The notes: a model not told the origin generated them from the sequence alone. A stretch of DNA of 64,000 nucleotides from Pagrus major (GCF_040436345.1 NC_133232.1:25574315-25638314); one strand, 5' to 3'; positions 1 through 11,682 are shown, counted from the first letter of the stretch. Made by a program: numbers and translations.

Positions 1-363
1 CCTCTAGAATACGACATCTTCTCAGACCTCAACCTGTATTTGGTCATCGGTCTGGGCTCGGTGTCTTTTCTCCTGCTCATCACCATATTGGTCACCATCG
101 TGCTCAAGTGTCAGACACCCAAGCCCAGCAAAGCGGCTCCTCCCTGCAGGAACAGTTTGCTCAGTGAGAGGAACTCCACCATCGCAGACTCCACTCTGGT
201 CTCCAACGATGCCTACTGGTACAGTCTGTTTCTAGCAGAGACCAGGAAAGGGAAGATGGTGGTCAGACAGCCTGTGCCAAAGGGCTCCAGATACATCGTG
301 TCCAGTATACCGAGAGGCACAGGGCTGACAGACACTAGTGACTCAGCTGCTTCTACTCTGCAG
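1..363 (+). CDS. Protocadherin variable exon, 3' end only (5' subcluster gene a1, partial)
   Basis: The window opens inside a clustered-protocadherin variable exon. Frame 1 reads 121 codons: the last residues of the juxtamembrane ectodomain, a transmembrane helix (from LYLVIGLGSVSFLLLITILV) and an 83-residue tail ending in ...SAASTLQ. The exon stops after a complete codon at 363, followed by the donor GTGAGA (phase 0). The sequence is almost identical to the same part of the two next exons, so it is the third visible member of this subcluster. The open frame running past 363 is intron read-through. The start, signal peptide and cadherin repeats lie to the left of the window. Confidence 0.93.
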
Positions 364-1186
364 GTGAGATTATTTTGCTGCTCCAACCCCGGTGTCGTCT
401 GTCATATCATATGCGAGCTATTCAATTTATTAATGGCTAATTTTTATATACCAATATAGGACTTCAGAATTTGCAATTGTCTTCTGAAAAGTGTCTCCTC
501 CTTAAGGGCTGCAACTTTTGCCAAACTTTTTTAGACACACCTATGCTTGTTTCCTCTCGTTTATCGAACAAAGTTTGATTATGTCTTACTTTTAAGACAC
601 TGCAGGTATGTGAAACCTCATTTAGACATGTGATACGCACAGATATTCTCCGAGAATGACCATCAAATCCAGCAATATATAAACGTGCAAATCATAACAT
701 TTATAACAGTTATTGATTATTCAACATTGCAAAACTGTTTTCTTTTCCAGGGACTATATTAATGTATAACCATAGGTATCCAAATTGTTCATATTTACAT
801 TGATTTGTGTTTACATTGCTCTTTTGCCATATTGGATTGGTTTTACGCACACAAATCGGCGCATAAAGGTCAAACCCGCTGGCAAAGGCTGTGACATCAT
901 ACGTTTGGACTGATGAAATATTGTGTAGCGTGTGTTATTTAAATTTAATGAAATAACATGACACGGAAATGCTTATAAAAACAATACAACGAAAAAAACC
1001 TTGTAGTTCTTGTCCCCACACCCCTCGAATAATCTAGACCAGAAACCAGGAAAAAAACACGAATCAAATAATTGATTACAGTTTTATTTTAACCAAAATC
1101 AAAATTTCACACCCAGTTTATCTTTTTCTAACTGAATATTAACATCCCCGATATTTTGCGATGTGCAAAGGCTCCTAAAAGACTTC
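364..1186. other. Intergenic spacer, no gene seen
   Basis: AT-rich spacer after the a1 donor. It does not resemble the 3' flanks of a2 and a3, so a1 lies outside the recent tandem duplication. No ORF, RNA gene or RE1 site was recognised. Confidence 0.6.
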
Positions 1187-1300
1187 TCATGTCGCTGTTC
1201 TCCACAAAAACTTTACCCACTGATGAAGTCATCGTTCTCCTGGTATTTCATTGGAGGCTGGGCAGGCAGACATATTGCACGCAAACCTCTCCTGATTCCA
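1187..1300 (+). promoter_or_regulatory. Conserved promoter block of a2
   Basis: A block about 120-230 bp upstream of the a2 start is alignable with 5409-5520 upstream of a3. Shared pieces include a CGCTG.TCTCCA stretch, an AP-1/CRE-like TGATGA(A/G)GTCAT, and ATTGG (an inverted CCAAT box). It lacks the GGTGTCAGTG element found before the gamma genes. The promoter role is inferred from position and conservation between the two copies. Confidence 0.5.
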
Positions 1301-1419
1301 GTATAAAGAAACGTTTCACTTGAATACCCGCGTTGACTATCATCGTTTACTTAAGGGACTGTTTATCCTTTCTCTAACACAACATCACGTTCCAAGGATT
1401 CAATAACGGATTATTCGCA

Positions 1420-3825
1420 ATGGCTCATCAACATCGCCATTATTCCCGGCGAGGGTACGTTTCCGTGATTCTCTTTCTTTCTGCCATAGTGAACACGGTC
1501 TCCACCGTCACCCATTATTCTATCCCCGAAGAAATGGAGGAAGGATCTGTTGTTGCCAATTTAGCATCTGATTTGGGATTAGACGTGAAGACTCTGAGTG
1601 AAAGGAAAATGCGCGTAGACGCTGCAGGCAATAAAAAGTATCTGGACATCAACAAGGACACAGGAGAGCTGTTTATTTTGGAAAGGATTGACAGAGAGCT
1701 GTGCCCTTCGAAGACAACAACATCGTGCTTTCTTAGATTAGACGCTACAATTGAAAATCCAATACGAATGTTTAACATTGAGGTGGAAATCACGGATATT
1801 AACGATAACGCTCCTCATTTTCGACGAGGAACAATGCATTTAGACATCTCTGAATCAAGCCCCGTTGGAGAGAGATTCTCATTGAATAATGCTGCAGATC
1901 CAGATGTTGGCACGAATTCTATTAAAGATTACCATCTCAGCTCAAGTGAACATTTCTCCATTGAAATTCAGACCGGAAGAGATGGTACGAAGTTTGCAGA
2001 TTTAATTTTGAAAAAAACTTTAGATAGAGAGAAGCAGGCTGTTCATAATCTGATACTGACTGCAGTGGACGGTGGAGTCCCCACGCGCACAGGTACAGCC
2101 AGTATAATTGTTCGCGTGCTTGATGTGAACGACAACGCCCCTTCATTTGACAAAGACAAATACGTTATAGAAGTGATGGAAAACTCTCCGATTGGCAGTC
2201 TAGTGATCAAACTGAATGCTACTGATTTAGATGAAGGGTCTAACTCTGATATTGTTTATTCATACAGTTTGTATACATCAGAGAGAACGCAGCAGATGTT
2301 TAACTTGAACCCAGAAAATGGTGAAATCAGAGTGAAAGAGATGATAAATTATGAAGATTTTAAGATTTATGAAATGGAAGTTATTGCCAGCGACAAGGGG
2401 CCTAACTCCTTATCTGGACAGTGTAGACTGACAATACAGGTGACAGATATGAATGATAATCATCCAGAAATATCAATCAAATCATTTCAGAGTCCGATCA
2501 AAGAAAATGTGCCAACAGACACAGTGATAGCTGTAGTTAGTGTTAGTGATAAAGACTCAGGAGACAATGGAGTGGTGGATCTTCATATTCCAGATAATAT
2601 GCCTTTCAAACTGAGGGAGTCCTCTGATAACTATTATGAATTAGTGGTGTCAGAGCCGCTAGACCGTGAAAAGGTTCCAGAGTATGACGTCACTTTCACC
2701 GTCACAGACAGAGGTTCTCCTCCTTTATCTGACAATGAAACTATGACGTTAGAGCTGCTGGATGTTAATGACAATGTTCCACAGTTCCCTCAGTCATTTT
2801 ATACTATACGTGTCATGGAGAATAACGCACCTGGGGCTCTGCTCAGCTCACTCACTGCATTTGACCCTGACCTCCATGAAAACCAGTATCTAGTTTATTT
2901 CATCCTAGAGAAGGAGATTGTCAACACCTCCATGTCCATGCTGTTCTCCATCAATCCAGAGAACGGGAATCTTTACGCACTCAAAACTTTTGACTATGAG
3001 ATCGAGAAGGAGTTTCTTTTCCACATCGAGGCCAGAGACTCTGGCTCTCCTCCTCTCAGCAGTAACGTCACCGTCCACATCATTATTGTGGACCAGAACG
3101 ACAACGCTCCGGTCATTGTGTCTCCGTGGCGCGCACACGGCTCTGTGGTGGAGGAAAAGATCCCCAGATCCACCGATAAAGGCTCTCTGGTTGCAAAGGT
3201 GATAGCTTTAGACACCGACTCGGTGCACAACTCTCGAATTACCTACCAGTTTCTACAGGTGACTGACGCCACCTTGTTCAGTCTGGACCAATACAACGGA
3301 GAGATCCGGACTATGAGGATGTTCAGTTACAGAGATCCACGCCACCAGAGACTGGTTGTTATTGCCAAGGACAACGGGGAGCCTGCTCTCTCTGCTACAG
3401 TCACCATCAAGCTGTCCACAGTGGAGACTGCCGTTAAGGCCTACTCTGACATGACTGAGGTGCCTCTAGAATACGACATCTTCTCAGACCTCAACCTGTA
3501 TTTGGTCATCGGTCTGGGCTCGGTGTCTTTTCTCCTGCTCATCACCATATTGGTCACCATCGTGCTCAAGTGTCAGACACCCAAGCCCAGCAAAGCGGCT
3601 CCTCCCTGCAGGAACAGTTTGCTCAGCGAGAGGAACTCCACCATCGCAGACTCCACTCTGGTTTCCAACGATGCCTACTGGTACAGTCTGTTTCTAGCAG
3701 AGACCAGGAAAGGGAAGATGGTGGTCAGACAGCCTGTGCCAAAGGGCTCCAGATACATTGTGTCCAGTATACCGAGAGGCACAGGGCTGACAGACACTAG
3801 TGACTCAGCTGCTTCTACTCTGCAG
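1420..3825 (+). CDS. Clustered protocadherin variable exon a2 (alpha-C2-like or delta-type)
   Basis: This single-exon variable region encodes 802 residues, ending in phase 0 before the donor GTATGG. The start chosen is the ATG that gives a basic N-terminus and a hydrophobic signal peptide (about residues 12-29) followed by mature THYSIPEEMEEG. Six EC repeats follow, with calcium-binding DxNDN motifs at each boundary (first DINDN near residue 126). The transmembrane helix is at about 692-715 and the tail is 83 residues. EC2-EC4 resemble remembered human alpha-C2, for example SPIKENVPTDTVIAVVSVSD. The EC1 disulfide loop is CX7C (C95, C103) instead of the CX5C of all gamma genes here. It is expected to be a type I neuronal adhesion receptor once spliced to shared constant exons. 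Alpha-C-type versus delta-type is unresolved. Confidence 0.94.
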
Positions 3826-4192
3826 GTATGGGAAAAACATCTATTCAGCATATGTTACACACAGATGTACATCCTGAATATTCATCAAGTCCATGCTTAA
3901 GTAACGATAGTATGGACTTGTCATGTCAGCGGGTTTGAAATAGTCTCCTCCCTACACAGATGTACACCCTGAATATCCATCAGTTACACTCTTAAGTGAA
4001 TATGGTAGTCATCGTGGTTCTCTTGTCATGTCAGCGGTTGAGAATTTATTCTCTCCTCTTCACTTATTTTGAGTTATTATGCATAAATAGTTACCAGCTG
4101 TCTCAAAAGGAAATAGACATCACAAGCATAAATGTAACTGTGCACATTAACCTCTTAGATAAGTCTTCTTATACTTACTGGAAGGTCATTTC
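3826..4192. other. 3' flank of a2 (duplicated in the a3 flank)
   Basis: This is intron/intergenic DNA directly after the donor. It matches 8028-8250 after a3, showing that exon and flank were duplicated together. Short direct repeats around GATGTAC.CCCTGAATAT occur within it. No gene is seen. Confidence 0.6.
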
Positions 4193-4850
4193 CAGTGATG
4201 GAAAGTAACAAAGCACATTTACTCCAGTCCTGTACTAATGAACAATTTTGAGGTACAGTAGCTGTAATTTACTTAAGTATATCCAATTCATGCTTCTTTA
4301 TACTCCTACTCCACTATGTAAGAGAGGTAAATATTGTACTTTTTACTTGACTACATTTATTTAACCACTTCATTTCAAGATACAAAACACTGATACATTG
4401 TTATAGATTAAAGGCCCCTAATACAGCCACAGGTGTGTTCAGGTTGAAGCTGTGCTGAGATTTACATGAGGTTATCATTTACTTAAAAGAACAATAAATG
4501 TGTAAATTTTCCCACAACAAAACAAGAGAGCTCCTGAAGTTCAGAAGTATTTTTTGTCATGTTGTTCGACAGGCTAATACCTTGTGTGTGCAAATTATTA
4601 TCTTTAATGCATGAGATAAAAACGTGAAAACATTTATGTATCTTTCTGGACTTTGAAGTTGAAATGGGCCGTTTTGCATAGAGACTAGTTTTAGTTTTGA
4701 TACTGTAATTATATTTTGCAGATAATACCTGTATACTTTTACTCATATAGAATTTTGAATGCAGGACTTTTACTTGTAACTCAGCATTTTTAAACTGTAG
4801 TATTGTTACTTTCACTTAAGTAAAGGATCTGAGTACTTCATCCAACACTG
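4193..4850. mobile_element. Non-autonomous hAT-like DNA transposon (MITE), copy 1
   Basis: The ends are inverted and alike: CAGTGATGGAAAGTAAC at the left, and the reverse complement of the right end begins CAGTGTTGGATGAAGTACTC. The interior is AT-rich and non-coding, with pieces typical of a family widespread in teleost genomes (TTAAGTAAAGGATCTGAGTA near the right end). The 8 bp flanking each end are only partly alike (GTCATTTC and CTAGTTTC), a possible degraded target duplication. No transposase is present. The family name is inferred from the CAGTG ends. Confidence 0.6.
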
Positions 4851-5408
4851 CTAGTTTCTATTTAAATCTTGAAATAGTTTTATGAACTTCAACAAGTAAT
4901 TTAATAAGAAACCTACTGTTCCCCTTTCATAAATAGATTTTTTTTTATATCAGCCTGAATAATTTTGCAAACATTAGGTTTTGGCTGAAGAATTGCAAGT
5001 AGCAATTATTGATGATACATGCACGGTCACTTTTGATTTCATCATGTGTGGCATTGTTTCACTGACTTCCGTGCGTAAACTCGTAGAACAAAAAGGAAAG
5101 GTGATGCCCTGACAAATGTTCTATGTCTTTACAAACACCGTGTACAGGTGTGACAAAAACAAACAAACATGAAGTTTCTAAAGAAATGCAAATACATATC
5201 ATCGATTTAAAGTGAAAAGTGTCTATCATGTTTTCAGAGTTCCACCTCCCAACCAGGGAATAAAAGTTCAGGAAACAGAGTTGAAAACGTCACCAAAAAA
5301 CTTATTCCAGCACAAACTGTTATTAAAATCCACTCGCAATCTGACTAAGTTTTAAACAAAATCATTGTTTTTGTCTTAAAAAGCTGTAAAGTCTTACGCA
5401 GGACTACT
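4851..5408. other. Spacer between the MITE and the a3 promoter, no gene seen
   Basis: The first part (to about 5020) matches 8889-9105 downstream of a3 and is part of the tandem duplication. The rest is unique AT-rich spacer. Confidence 0.55.
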
Positions 5409-5520
5409 TTCGTCGCTGCTCTCCATGAAAACACACCCGCTGATGAGGTCATCTTTCTCACGAGAGTTTATTGGCGGAAGCACACTCAGACATTCTGCTA
5501 CATGCGCGTCACTCTTGGGC
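5409..5520 (+). promoter_or_regulatory. Conserved promoter block of a3
   Basis: This is the counterpart of 1187-1300: CGCTGCTCTCCATG, then TGATGAGGTCATC and an inverted CCAAT (ATTGG), 100-210 bp before the a3 start. No GGTGTCAGTG-type element is present. Confidence 0.5.
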
Positions 5521-5618
5521 AGAGCGTGAAGGACCACTCGTCCGTTTGTTACTTCAACAAGAGGACTGTTTACCCGCGTTTCAGCACATTCCAAGGATTT
5601 AAATACGGAATCTGAACG

Positions 5619-8027
5619 ATGGCACATCATATCAGACAGCTGTACGGGAAGGGGTACGTTTCCGTGTTTCTCTTCCTTTCTGCCATAGTGAACACGGTCT
5701 CCACCGTCACCCATTATTCCATTCCGGAAGAAATGGAGGAAGGATCTGTTGTTGCTAATTTAGCAGCTGATTTGGGACTAGATGTGAAGACGCTAAAAGA
5801 AAGAAAGATGCGCATCGATGTAGTCGCAAACAAAAAGTATCTCGATATCAACAAAGACACGGGAGAGCTGTTCATTCTGGAAAGGATTGACAGAGAGTTT
5901 TTATGCCCTTCGAAGACAACTACAACCTGCTTTCTTAAATTAGACGCTACAATCGAAAATCCAATACGAATGTTTAACATTGAGGTGGAAATCACGGATA
6001 TTAATGATAACGCTCCTCGTTTTCGACGAGGAACAATGCATTTAGACATCTCTGAATCCACTTCTGTTGGAGAGAGATTCTCATTGACTAATGCTGCAGA
6101 TCCAGATGTTGGAACAAATTCTGTTAAAGATTACCATCTCAGCTCGAGTGAACATTTCGCAATCGAAATTCAGACCGGAAGAGATGGGTCGAAGTTTGCA
6201 GATTTGATTATGAAACAAGCTTTAGATAGAGAGAAGCAGGCTGTTCATAATCTGATACTGACTGCAGTGGACGGTGGAGTCCCCACGCGCACAGGTACAG
6301 CCAGTATAATTGTTCGCGTGCTTGATGTGAACGACAACGCCCCTTCATTTGACAAAGACAAATACGTTATAGAAGTGATGGAAAACTCTCCGATTGGCAG
6401 TCTAGTGATCAAACTGAATGCTACTGATTTAGATGAAGGGTCTAACTCTGATATTGTTTATTCATACAGTTTGTATACATCAGAGAGAACGCAGCAGATG
6501 TTTAACTTGAACCCAGAAAATGGTGAAATCAGAGTGAAAGAGATGATAAATTATGAAGATTTTAAGATTTATGAAATGGAAGTTATTGCTAGCGACAAGG
6601 GGCCTAACTCCTTATCTGGACAGTGTAGACTGACAATACAGGTGACAGATATGAATGATAATCATCCAGAAATATCCATCAAATCATTTCGGAGTCCGAT
6701 CAAAGAAAATGAGCCAATAGACACAGTGATAGCTGTAGTTAGTGTCAGTGATAAAGACTCAGGAGACAATGGAGTGGTGGATCTTCGTATTCCAGATAAT
6801 ATGCCTTTCAAACTGAGGGAGTCCTCTGATAACTATTATGAATTAGTGGTGTCAGAGCCGCTAGACCGTGAGAAGGTTCCAGAGTATGACGTCACTTTCA
6901 CCGTCACAGACAGAGGTTCTCCTCCTTTATCTGACAATGAAACGATGACGTTAGAGCTGCTGGATGTTAATGACAATGTTCCACAGTTCCCTCAGTCATT
7001 TTATACTATACGTGTCATGGAGAATAACGCACCTGGGGCCCTGCTCAGCTCACTCACTGCGTTTGACCCTGACCTCCATGAAAACCAGTATCTAGTTTAT
7101 TTCATCCTAGAGAAGGAGATTGTCAACACCTCCATGTCCATGCTGTTCTCCATCAATCCAGAGAACGGGAATCTTTACGCACTGAAAACTTTTGACTATG
7201 AGATCGAGAAGGAGTTTCTTTTCCACATCGAGGCCAGAGACTCTGGCTCTCCTCCTCTCAGCAGTAATGTCACCGTCCACATCATTATTGTGGACCAGAA
7301 CGACAACGCTCCGGTCATTGTGTCTCCGTGGCGCGCACACGGCTCTGTGGTGGAGGAAAAGATCCCCAGATCCACTGATAAAGGCTCTCTGGTTGCAAAG
7401 GTGATAGCCTTAGACACCGACTCGGTGCACAACTCTCGGATTACCTACCAGTTTCTACAGGTGACTGACGCCACCTTGTTCAGTCTGGACCAATACAACG
7501 GAGAGATCCGGACTATGAGGATGTTCAGTTACAGAGATCCGCGCCACCAGAGACTGGTTGTTATTGCCAAGGACAACGGGGAGCCTGCTCTCTCTGCTAC
7601 AGTCACCATCAAGCTGTCCACAGTGGAGACTGCTGTTAAGGCCTACTCTGACATGACTGAGGTGCCTCTAGAATACGACATCTTCTCAGACCTCAACCTG
7701 TATTTGGTCATCGGTCTGGGCTCGGTGTCTTTTCTCCTGCTCATCACCATATTGGTCACCATCGTGCTCAAGTGTCAGAAACCCAAGCCCAGCAAAGCGG
7801 CTCCTCCCTGCAGGAACAGTTTGCTCAGTGAGAGGAACTCCACCATCGCAGACTCCACTCTGGTCTCCAACGATGCCTACTGGTACAGTCTGTTTCTAGC
7901 AGAGACCAGGAAAGGGAAGATGGTGGTCAGACAGCCTGTGCCAAAGGGCTCCAGATACATCGTGTCCAGTATACCGAGAGGCACAGGGCTGACAGACACT
8001 AGTGACTCAGCTGCTTCTACTCTGCAG
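5619..8027 (+). CDS. Clustered protocadherin variable exon a3 (alpha-C2-like or delta-type)
   Basis: This 803-codon variable exon ends in phase 0 before GTATGG. It differs from a2 mainly in the signal peptide, EC1 and early EC2. From about codon 205 to the donor the two are nearly identical, which is the signature of recent duplication or gene conversion. The EC1 loop is CX7C at C96 and C104, with a one-residue insertion just before it relative to a2 (REFLC versus RELC). The six EC repeats, transmembrane helix (about 693-716) and 83-residue tail ending in TLQ match a2. It is the last full variable exon before the spacer and so is the closest to any constant exons of this subcluster. Confidence 0.94.
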
Positions 8028-8251
8028 GTATGGGAAAAACATCTATTCAGCATATGTTACACAGATGTACTCCCTGAATATTCATCAGTTCCACTCTTAA
8101 GTGACCATAGTAGTCATTGTGGTTCTCTTGTCATGTCAGCAGTTGAGAATTTGTTCTCTCCTCTTCACTTGTTTTGAGTTATTAAGCATAGATAGTTACC
8201 AGCTGTCTCAAAAGGAAATAGGCATCACAAGTATATACATAACTGTGCTGA

Positions 8252-8888
8252 ACTGTCCTGAACTAATGAACAATTCTGAGGTAGCTGTACTTTAATATAG
8301 TGGAGTAGGAGTATAAAGAAACACAAATTGGATATACTTAAGCAGGGAGGTAAATATTGTACTTTTTACTTGACTACATGTATTTAACAACTTTAATTCA
8401 AGATACAAAACACTGATACATTGTTATAGATTAAAGGCCCCTAATACACCCACAGGTGTGTTCAGGTTGAAGCTGTGCTGAGATTTACATGAGGTTATCA
8501 TGAAGATAAAGAACGATAAATGTGTAAATTGTCCCACAACAAAACTAACAAGAGAGCTCCTTAAGTTCAGAAGTATTTTTTGTCATGTTGCTCGACAGGC
8601 TAATACTTTGTGTGTGCAAATTATTATCTTTAATGCATGAGATAAAAATATGAAAACATTTATGTATCTTTCTGGACTTTGAAGACTTCATAATTTAACA
8701 ATTTGAAATGGGCCGTTTTGCATAGAGACTACTTTTGATGCTGTAAGTATATTTTGCGGATAATACCTGTATACTTTTACTCATATAGAATTTTGAATGC
8801 AGGACTTTTACTTGTAACTGTGCATTTTTAAAGTGTAGTATTATTACTTTCACTTAAGTAAAGGATCTGAGTACTTCATCCAACACTG
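8252..8888. mobile_element. hAT-like MITE, copy 2 (left end deleted, internal micro-inversion)
   Basis: This is the paralogue of 4193-4850, carried along by the tandem duplication. The left terminal repeat and its flank have been removed by a deletion relative to copy 1. The segment 8297-8342 is the reverse complement of 4272-4317, while the sequence on both sides is collinear. The right end CATCCAACACTG is kept. Confidence 0.6.
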
Positions 8889-9149
8889 ATAGTTTCTACT
8901 GAAATCTTGAAATAGTTTTATGAACTTCAACAAGTAATTTAATAAAAAACCTACCGTTCCCCTTTCATAAATATATTTTTCTTGTTATATCAGCCTGAAT
9001 AATCTTACAAACATTCGGTTTTGGCTGACGAATTGAAGCAAGATGTGAGGCACACTGACATAATAAATCAAAAGTAACTGGCAGTAGCAATTATTGATGA
9101 TACAGAAGTTTAGCCACGGTGTCGAAGAGAAATCTAGGGTTGTGTTGAT

Positions 9150-9800
9150 TAGTTTATTAGGCTGGAGAAATATGCTGTTCTAGCAGCATTAAGAGCACAC
9201 TTATAATTAAGGACACTATCACATAAAAAGATAAAAAAACTTCTAATTTAGATTTTCGCCACGCATGTTCCATTTTCCTGCAGGCCTGCTTGAGATCTCG
9301 GGTTTCATCGGTAAACCGGGAGTATTTTTCTTTGGTCATCTTGTCTTGGTAGAGGCAGGTGCCACAGAATCAGAGACGGAAGAGACAGAAGCGACATTCA
9401 GGGCTGACACATCTAATCCATGGGAAAGGATCAAGTCCAGAGTCTTACCACTGGAAGGAGTAGGTTCGTGAACAAGCTGAATGAAGCCAGTAATACCAAG
9501 AAGTGCCAGAAAAGTTTTACTTAGAAGTTCAGAAGGCTTATTCAAGTGGATATTGAAATCCCCAATAATTGGGATCTTATCTGAACGAGTCACAAGGGAG
9601 TATTGGGAGTAAGGCCCTGGAGGTCTGTAGATTACCACCAAGCGAAAGCCTGTTCCCTGGACAAGGCCATTGCTACTTGAGGAAGATGGTTTTAAAACCA
9701 GAGTCTTAAATTAAGTAAATCTAATATCCTGGTTGGAGGTTAAACTGAACATATATTTGTAGATTAGAGCAACACCTCCTCCCTATTTAGAGGCCCGGCC
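9150..9800 (-). mobile_element. LINE fragment (CR1/L2/Rex1-like), endonuclease and linker region
   Basis: On the minus strand, conceptual translation gives a GGGVALIYKY stretch, then VVIYRPPGPYSQ, IPIIGDFNIHLN, GFIQLVHEPTPSSGKTLDLI and, further on, a MEHAWRKSKLEV linker. This is the order of the apurinic-type endonuclease domain and downstream linker of non-LTR retrotransposons of the CR1/L2/Rex1 group. The reverse transcriptase domain and 3' tail are absent. Reading frames change within the fragment, so it is a dead, 3'-truncated piece. It begins just where homology to the a2 flank ends (about 9,105). The exact family cannot be set without a repeat library. Confidence 0.75.
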
Positions 9801-9810
9801 AACATGGATG

Positions 9811-9884
9811 TCCCTGCAGGAACAGTGTGCTCAGTGAGAGGAACTCCACCATCGCAGACCCCACTGTGGTCTCCAACGATGCCT
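9811..9884 (+). pseudogene. Shard of a 5'-subcluster protocadherin variable exon (tail region)
   Basis: About 74 bp match the cytoplasmic-tail part of a1-a3, from TCCCTGCAGGAACAGT to CCAACGATGCCTA, with a few substitutions. It encodes CRNSVLSERNSTIADPTVVSNDA and then a stop. There is no cadherin, transmembrane or splice-donor sequence around it. It directly abuts the left end of the LINE fragment. It is a relic of a lost variable exon or a filler piece captured at a rearrangement. Confidence 0.8.
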
Positions 9885-10188
9885 AATCACCAAAACAGTA
9901 TAAAAGTTGGGTCGGTTCCCAGTACAGAACGACATGTGATTCCTGCTATGCCTCTGATGTTTTCTGTGTTTGTGTTTTGCACCAAAGATGCTTACTCGTT
10001 TCAATTTTCGTGCGCGTGTGACATCTTAACACACTGGCTTGTTGTCAAATACAGCAACAAAGTTCCAAGTCACTCGACATGTATATATATCTCTGTATGA
10101 TCTGCCTTTGCTTTTTTATTTAACAGGCAGCAACAAAATATACAATTAAGAGCCCAACTCCCAATAACAATAATCTGCTGATCTATCA
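9885..10188. other. Spacer, no gene seen
   Basis: Unique sequence after the exon shard. Open frames here are short and show no recognisable domain. Confidence 0.5.
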
Positions 10189-10235
10189 ATATATCTGTCT
10201 GTCTGTCTATGTGTCTATATGTATCTATCTGTGTC

Positions 10236-10276
<41 letters not shown>
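10189..10276. repeat. Tetranucleotide microsatellite (CTGT)n/(CTAT)n
   Basis: Imperfect CTGT/CTAT units pass into an uninterrupted run of CTAT from about 10,236 to 10,276. Confidence 0.9.
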
Positions 10277-11611
10277 GTTGGTAAGTATGCTGCTTGAAGA
10301 ACAAAATATTATATATGTAAATGTTTTAACCCACTTTTATAGATTGGATTGTAACAAGCTGCAGTTTCTGTTATAAAGGATCACACTAACCTTGCATATT
10401 TGTGGTATTTTTCAAGATAACGTTTCATTCATAGTGCCTCGACACCACCTCTGTGATCATAGGATACATACACAAATAATCCTTCTTTTCTGCTTGCAAT
10501 GACCTGACCATTGAATTGCTTGTTTTGTTCTTCTCCCCACTCTAAAGTACCCTAAATGAGGGAAGTCCACTCGGCAGCTGGAGGTATGCAGGAGTCTCAC
10601 TCCCCCGCCCCGGATGCCCTTTATAATGAATGATGTTACAGAACTCAGTGTTTGAATTTTTTTTTTTTTTTGTGTTTGTTTTCTTTTCAGTGGTTCGATT
10701 TTTTTCTTTTATTATTTCGTCTTGTTTGATTTCTCTCGGAGACGGAGATTTTTTTTTAATTGCAAAGGGTCACTCAGTTGACATCACATGCAGTTTTGCC
10801 AAATCTCTTGTGTTAACCTCTTCATGATCTACATTCTGGTTACTATTACTCATATTACAGTCTCATCCTTAAAGCCCACTAAACTAATCTATGAACAGTA
10901 GTTAGCCGTACTTTTGTCAAAACTTTAGGATTATGTTTAGTTTAATGTACAGTTTGACAAAGCCTAAACGTATCACCCTAATGATTTTGATTGACTTAAG
11001 GGGAAAGAGACATGAGACCACAACAATAATAATAATAATGAATAATACACTGAGTCTGACTATCTGTGTTTAGTCCTGCAGACAATCAATTGTGGTGATC
11101 CAGATGAAGTAGTATTATAACAGTATTCCTGTCCTAGTCATTGCTTTTTCTGAACAAAGTGAGAGTGAAGCATAGTGCACATGTGCCCAGGAAGCATAGA
11201 TTCCTGGGCTCGGTCAACATGCTGCTCTACCTGAATCCATTGATCACAGGTCTAAAAAGAAAACAAACTTCAACTAATAATGCTGCCATTTGCCAGCTTT
11301 GCTTTCTTCACAATCTGGCTTCTGCTGTTAACACGCAAATATTGATATTTCTTTAATTGAATCACTATGTTCTCAAAAGGATCCTGTGCATGTGAAGGTT
11401 AAATTTTGTGTTCATCCCCTGACTGACCCATCAGTAATAGATTAGGAGTGTGTCCTATTTGTGAATGTTTATGAGTGGGAATGGATTGTACTGTATCTGT
11501 ATGATTGGGTTGGTTATAATTCTAGTGTTACTGACATCACACAGACACAGATTAACACTTTTGAATTTTCTGTCTGCTGTAGTGTGAATTATGACCTAAT
11601 TCTTCGTGCAG
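10277..11611. other. Spacer, no confident gene
   Basis: AT-rich DNA with poly-T (10,649-10,671) and (AAT)n near 11,025. One short acceptor/donor pair (about 10,549-10,583) has a good pyrimidine tract, but its phase does not fit the variable exons. No domain was recognised. Confidence 0.5.
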
Positions 11612-11682
11612 GAGAGGCGCAAAGTGAAACCAGTCACCCAGTTACCTAGCAACCACTCTCCTTCACCTAATCTTGGAGCATG
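11612..11682 (+). CDS. Candidate first constant exon of the 5' subcluster
   Basis: A 71-bp open segment follows a CAG acceptor and ends at ATG|GTATTC. Read in phase 0, which the a1-a3 donors require, it gives ERRKVKPVTQLPSNHSPSPN and then LGA plus two bases. Those two bases join exactly in frame to the exon at 11,883. A short first constant exon (about 59 bp in mammals) that enters in phase 0 and leaves with two bases is the known layout of Pcdh constant regions. The peptide does not resemble the mammalian alpha PNPDWRYS or gamma PPNTDWRFS starts, and the donor is weak. This call rests on phase and position alone. Confidence 0.3.

Noticed and set aside
8101-8295. Short frames downstream of the a2 and a3 donors
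   Set aside because: Intron read-through and flank duplication, with no start context or conservation beyond the duplicated DNA.
10189-10276. Possible CRISPR-like or functional repeat array
   Set aside because: A plain eukaryotic microsatellite without spacers.
10549-10583. Acceptor/donor pair around GTCCACTCGGCAGCTGGAG
   Set aside because: Its phase does not match the phase-0 variable-exon donors, and it contains a stop in that frame.
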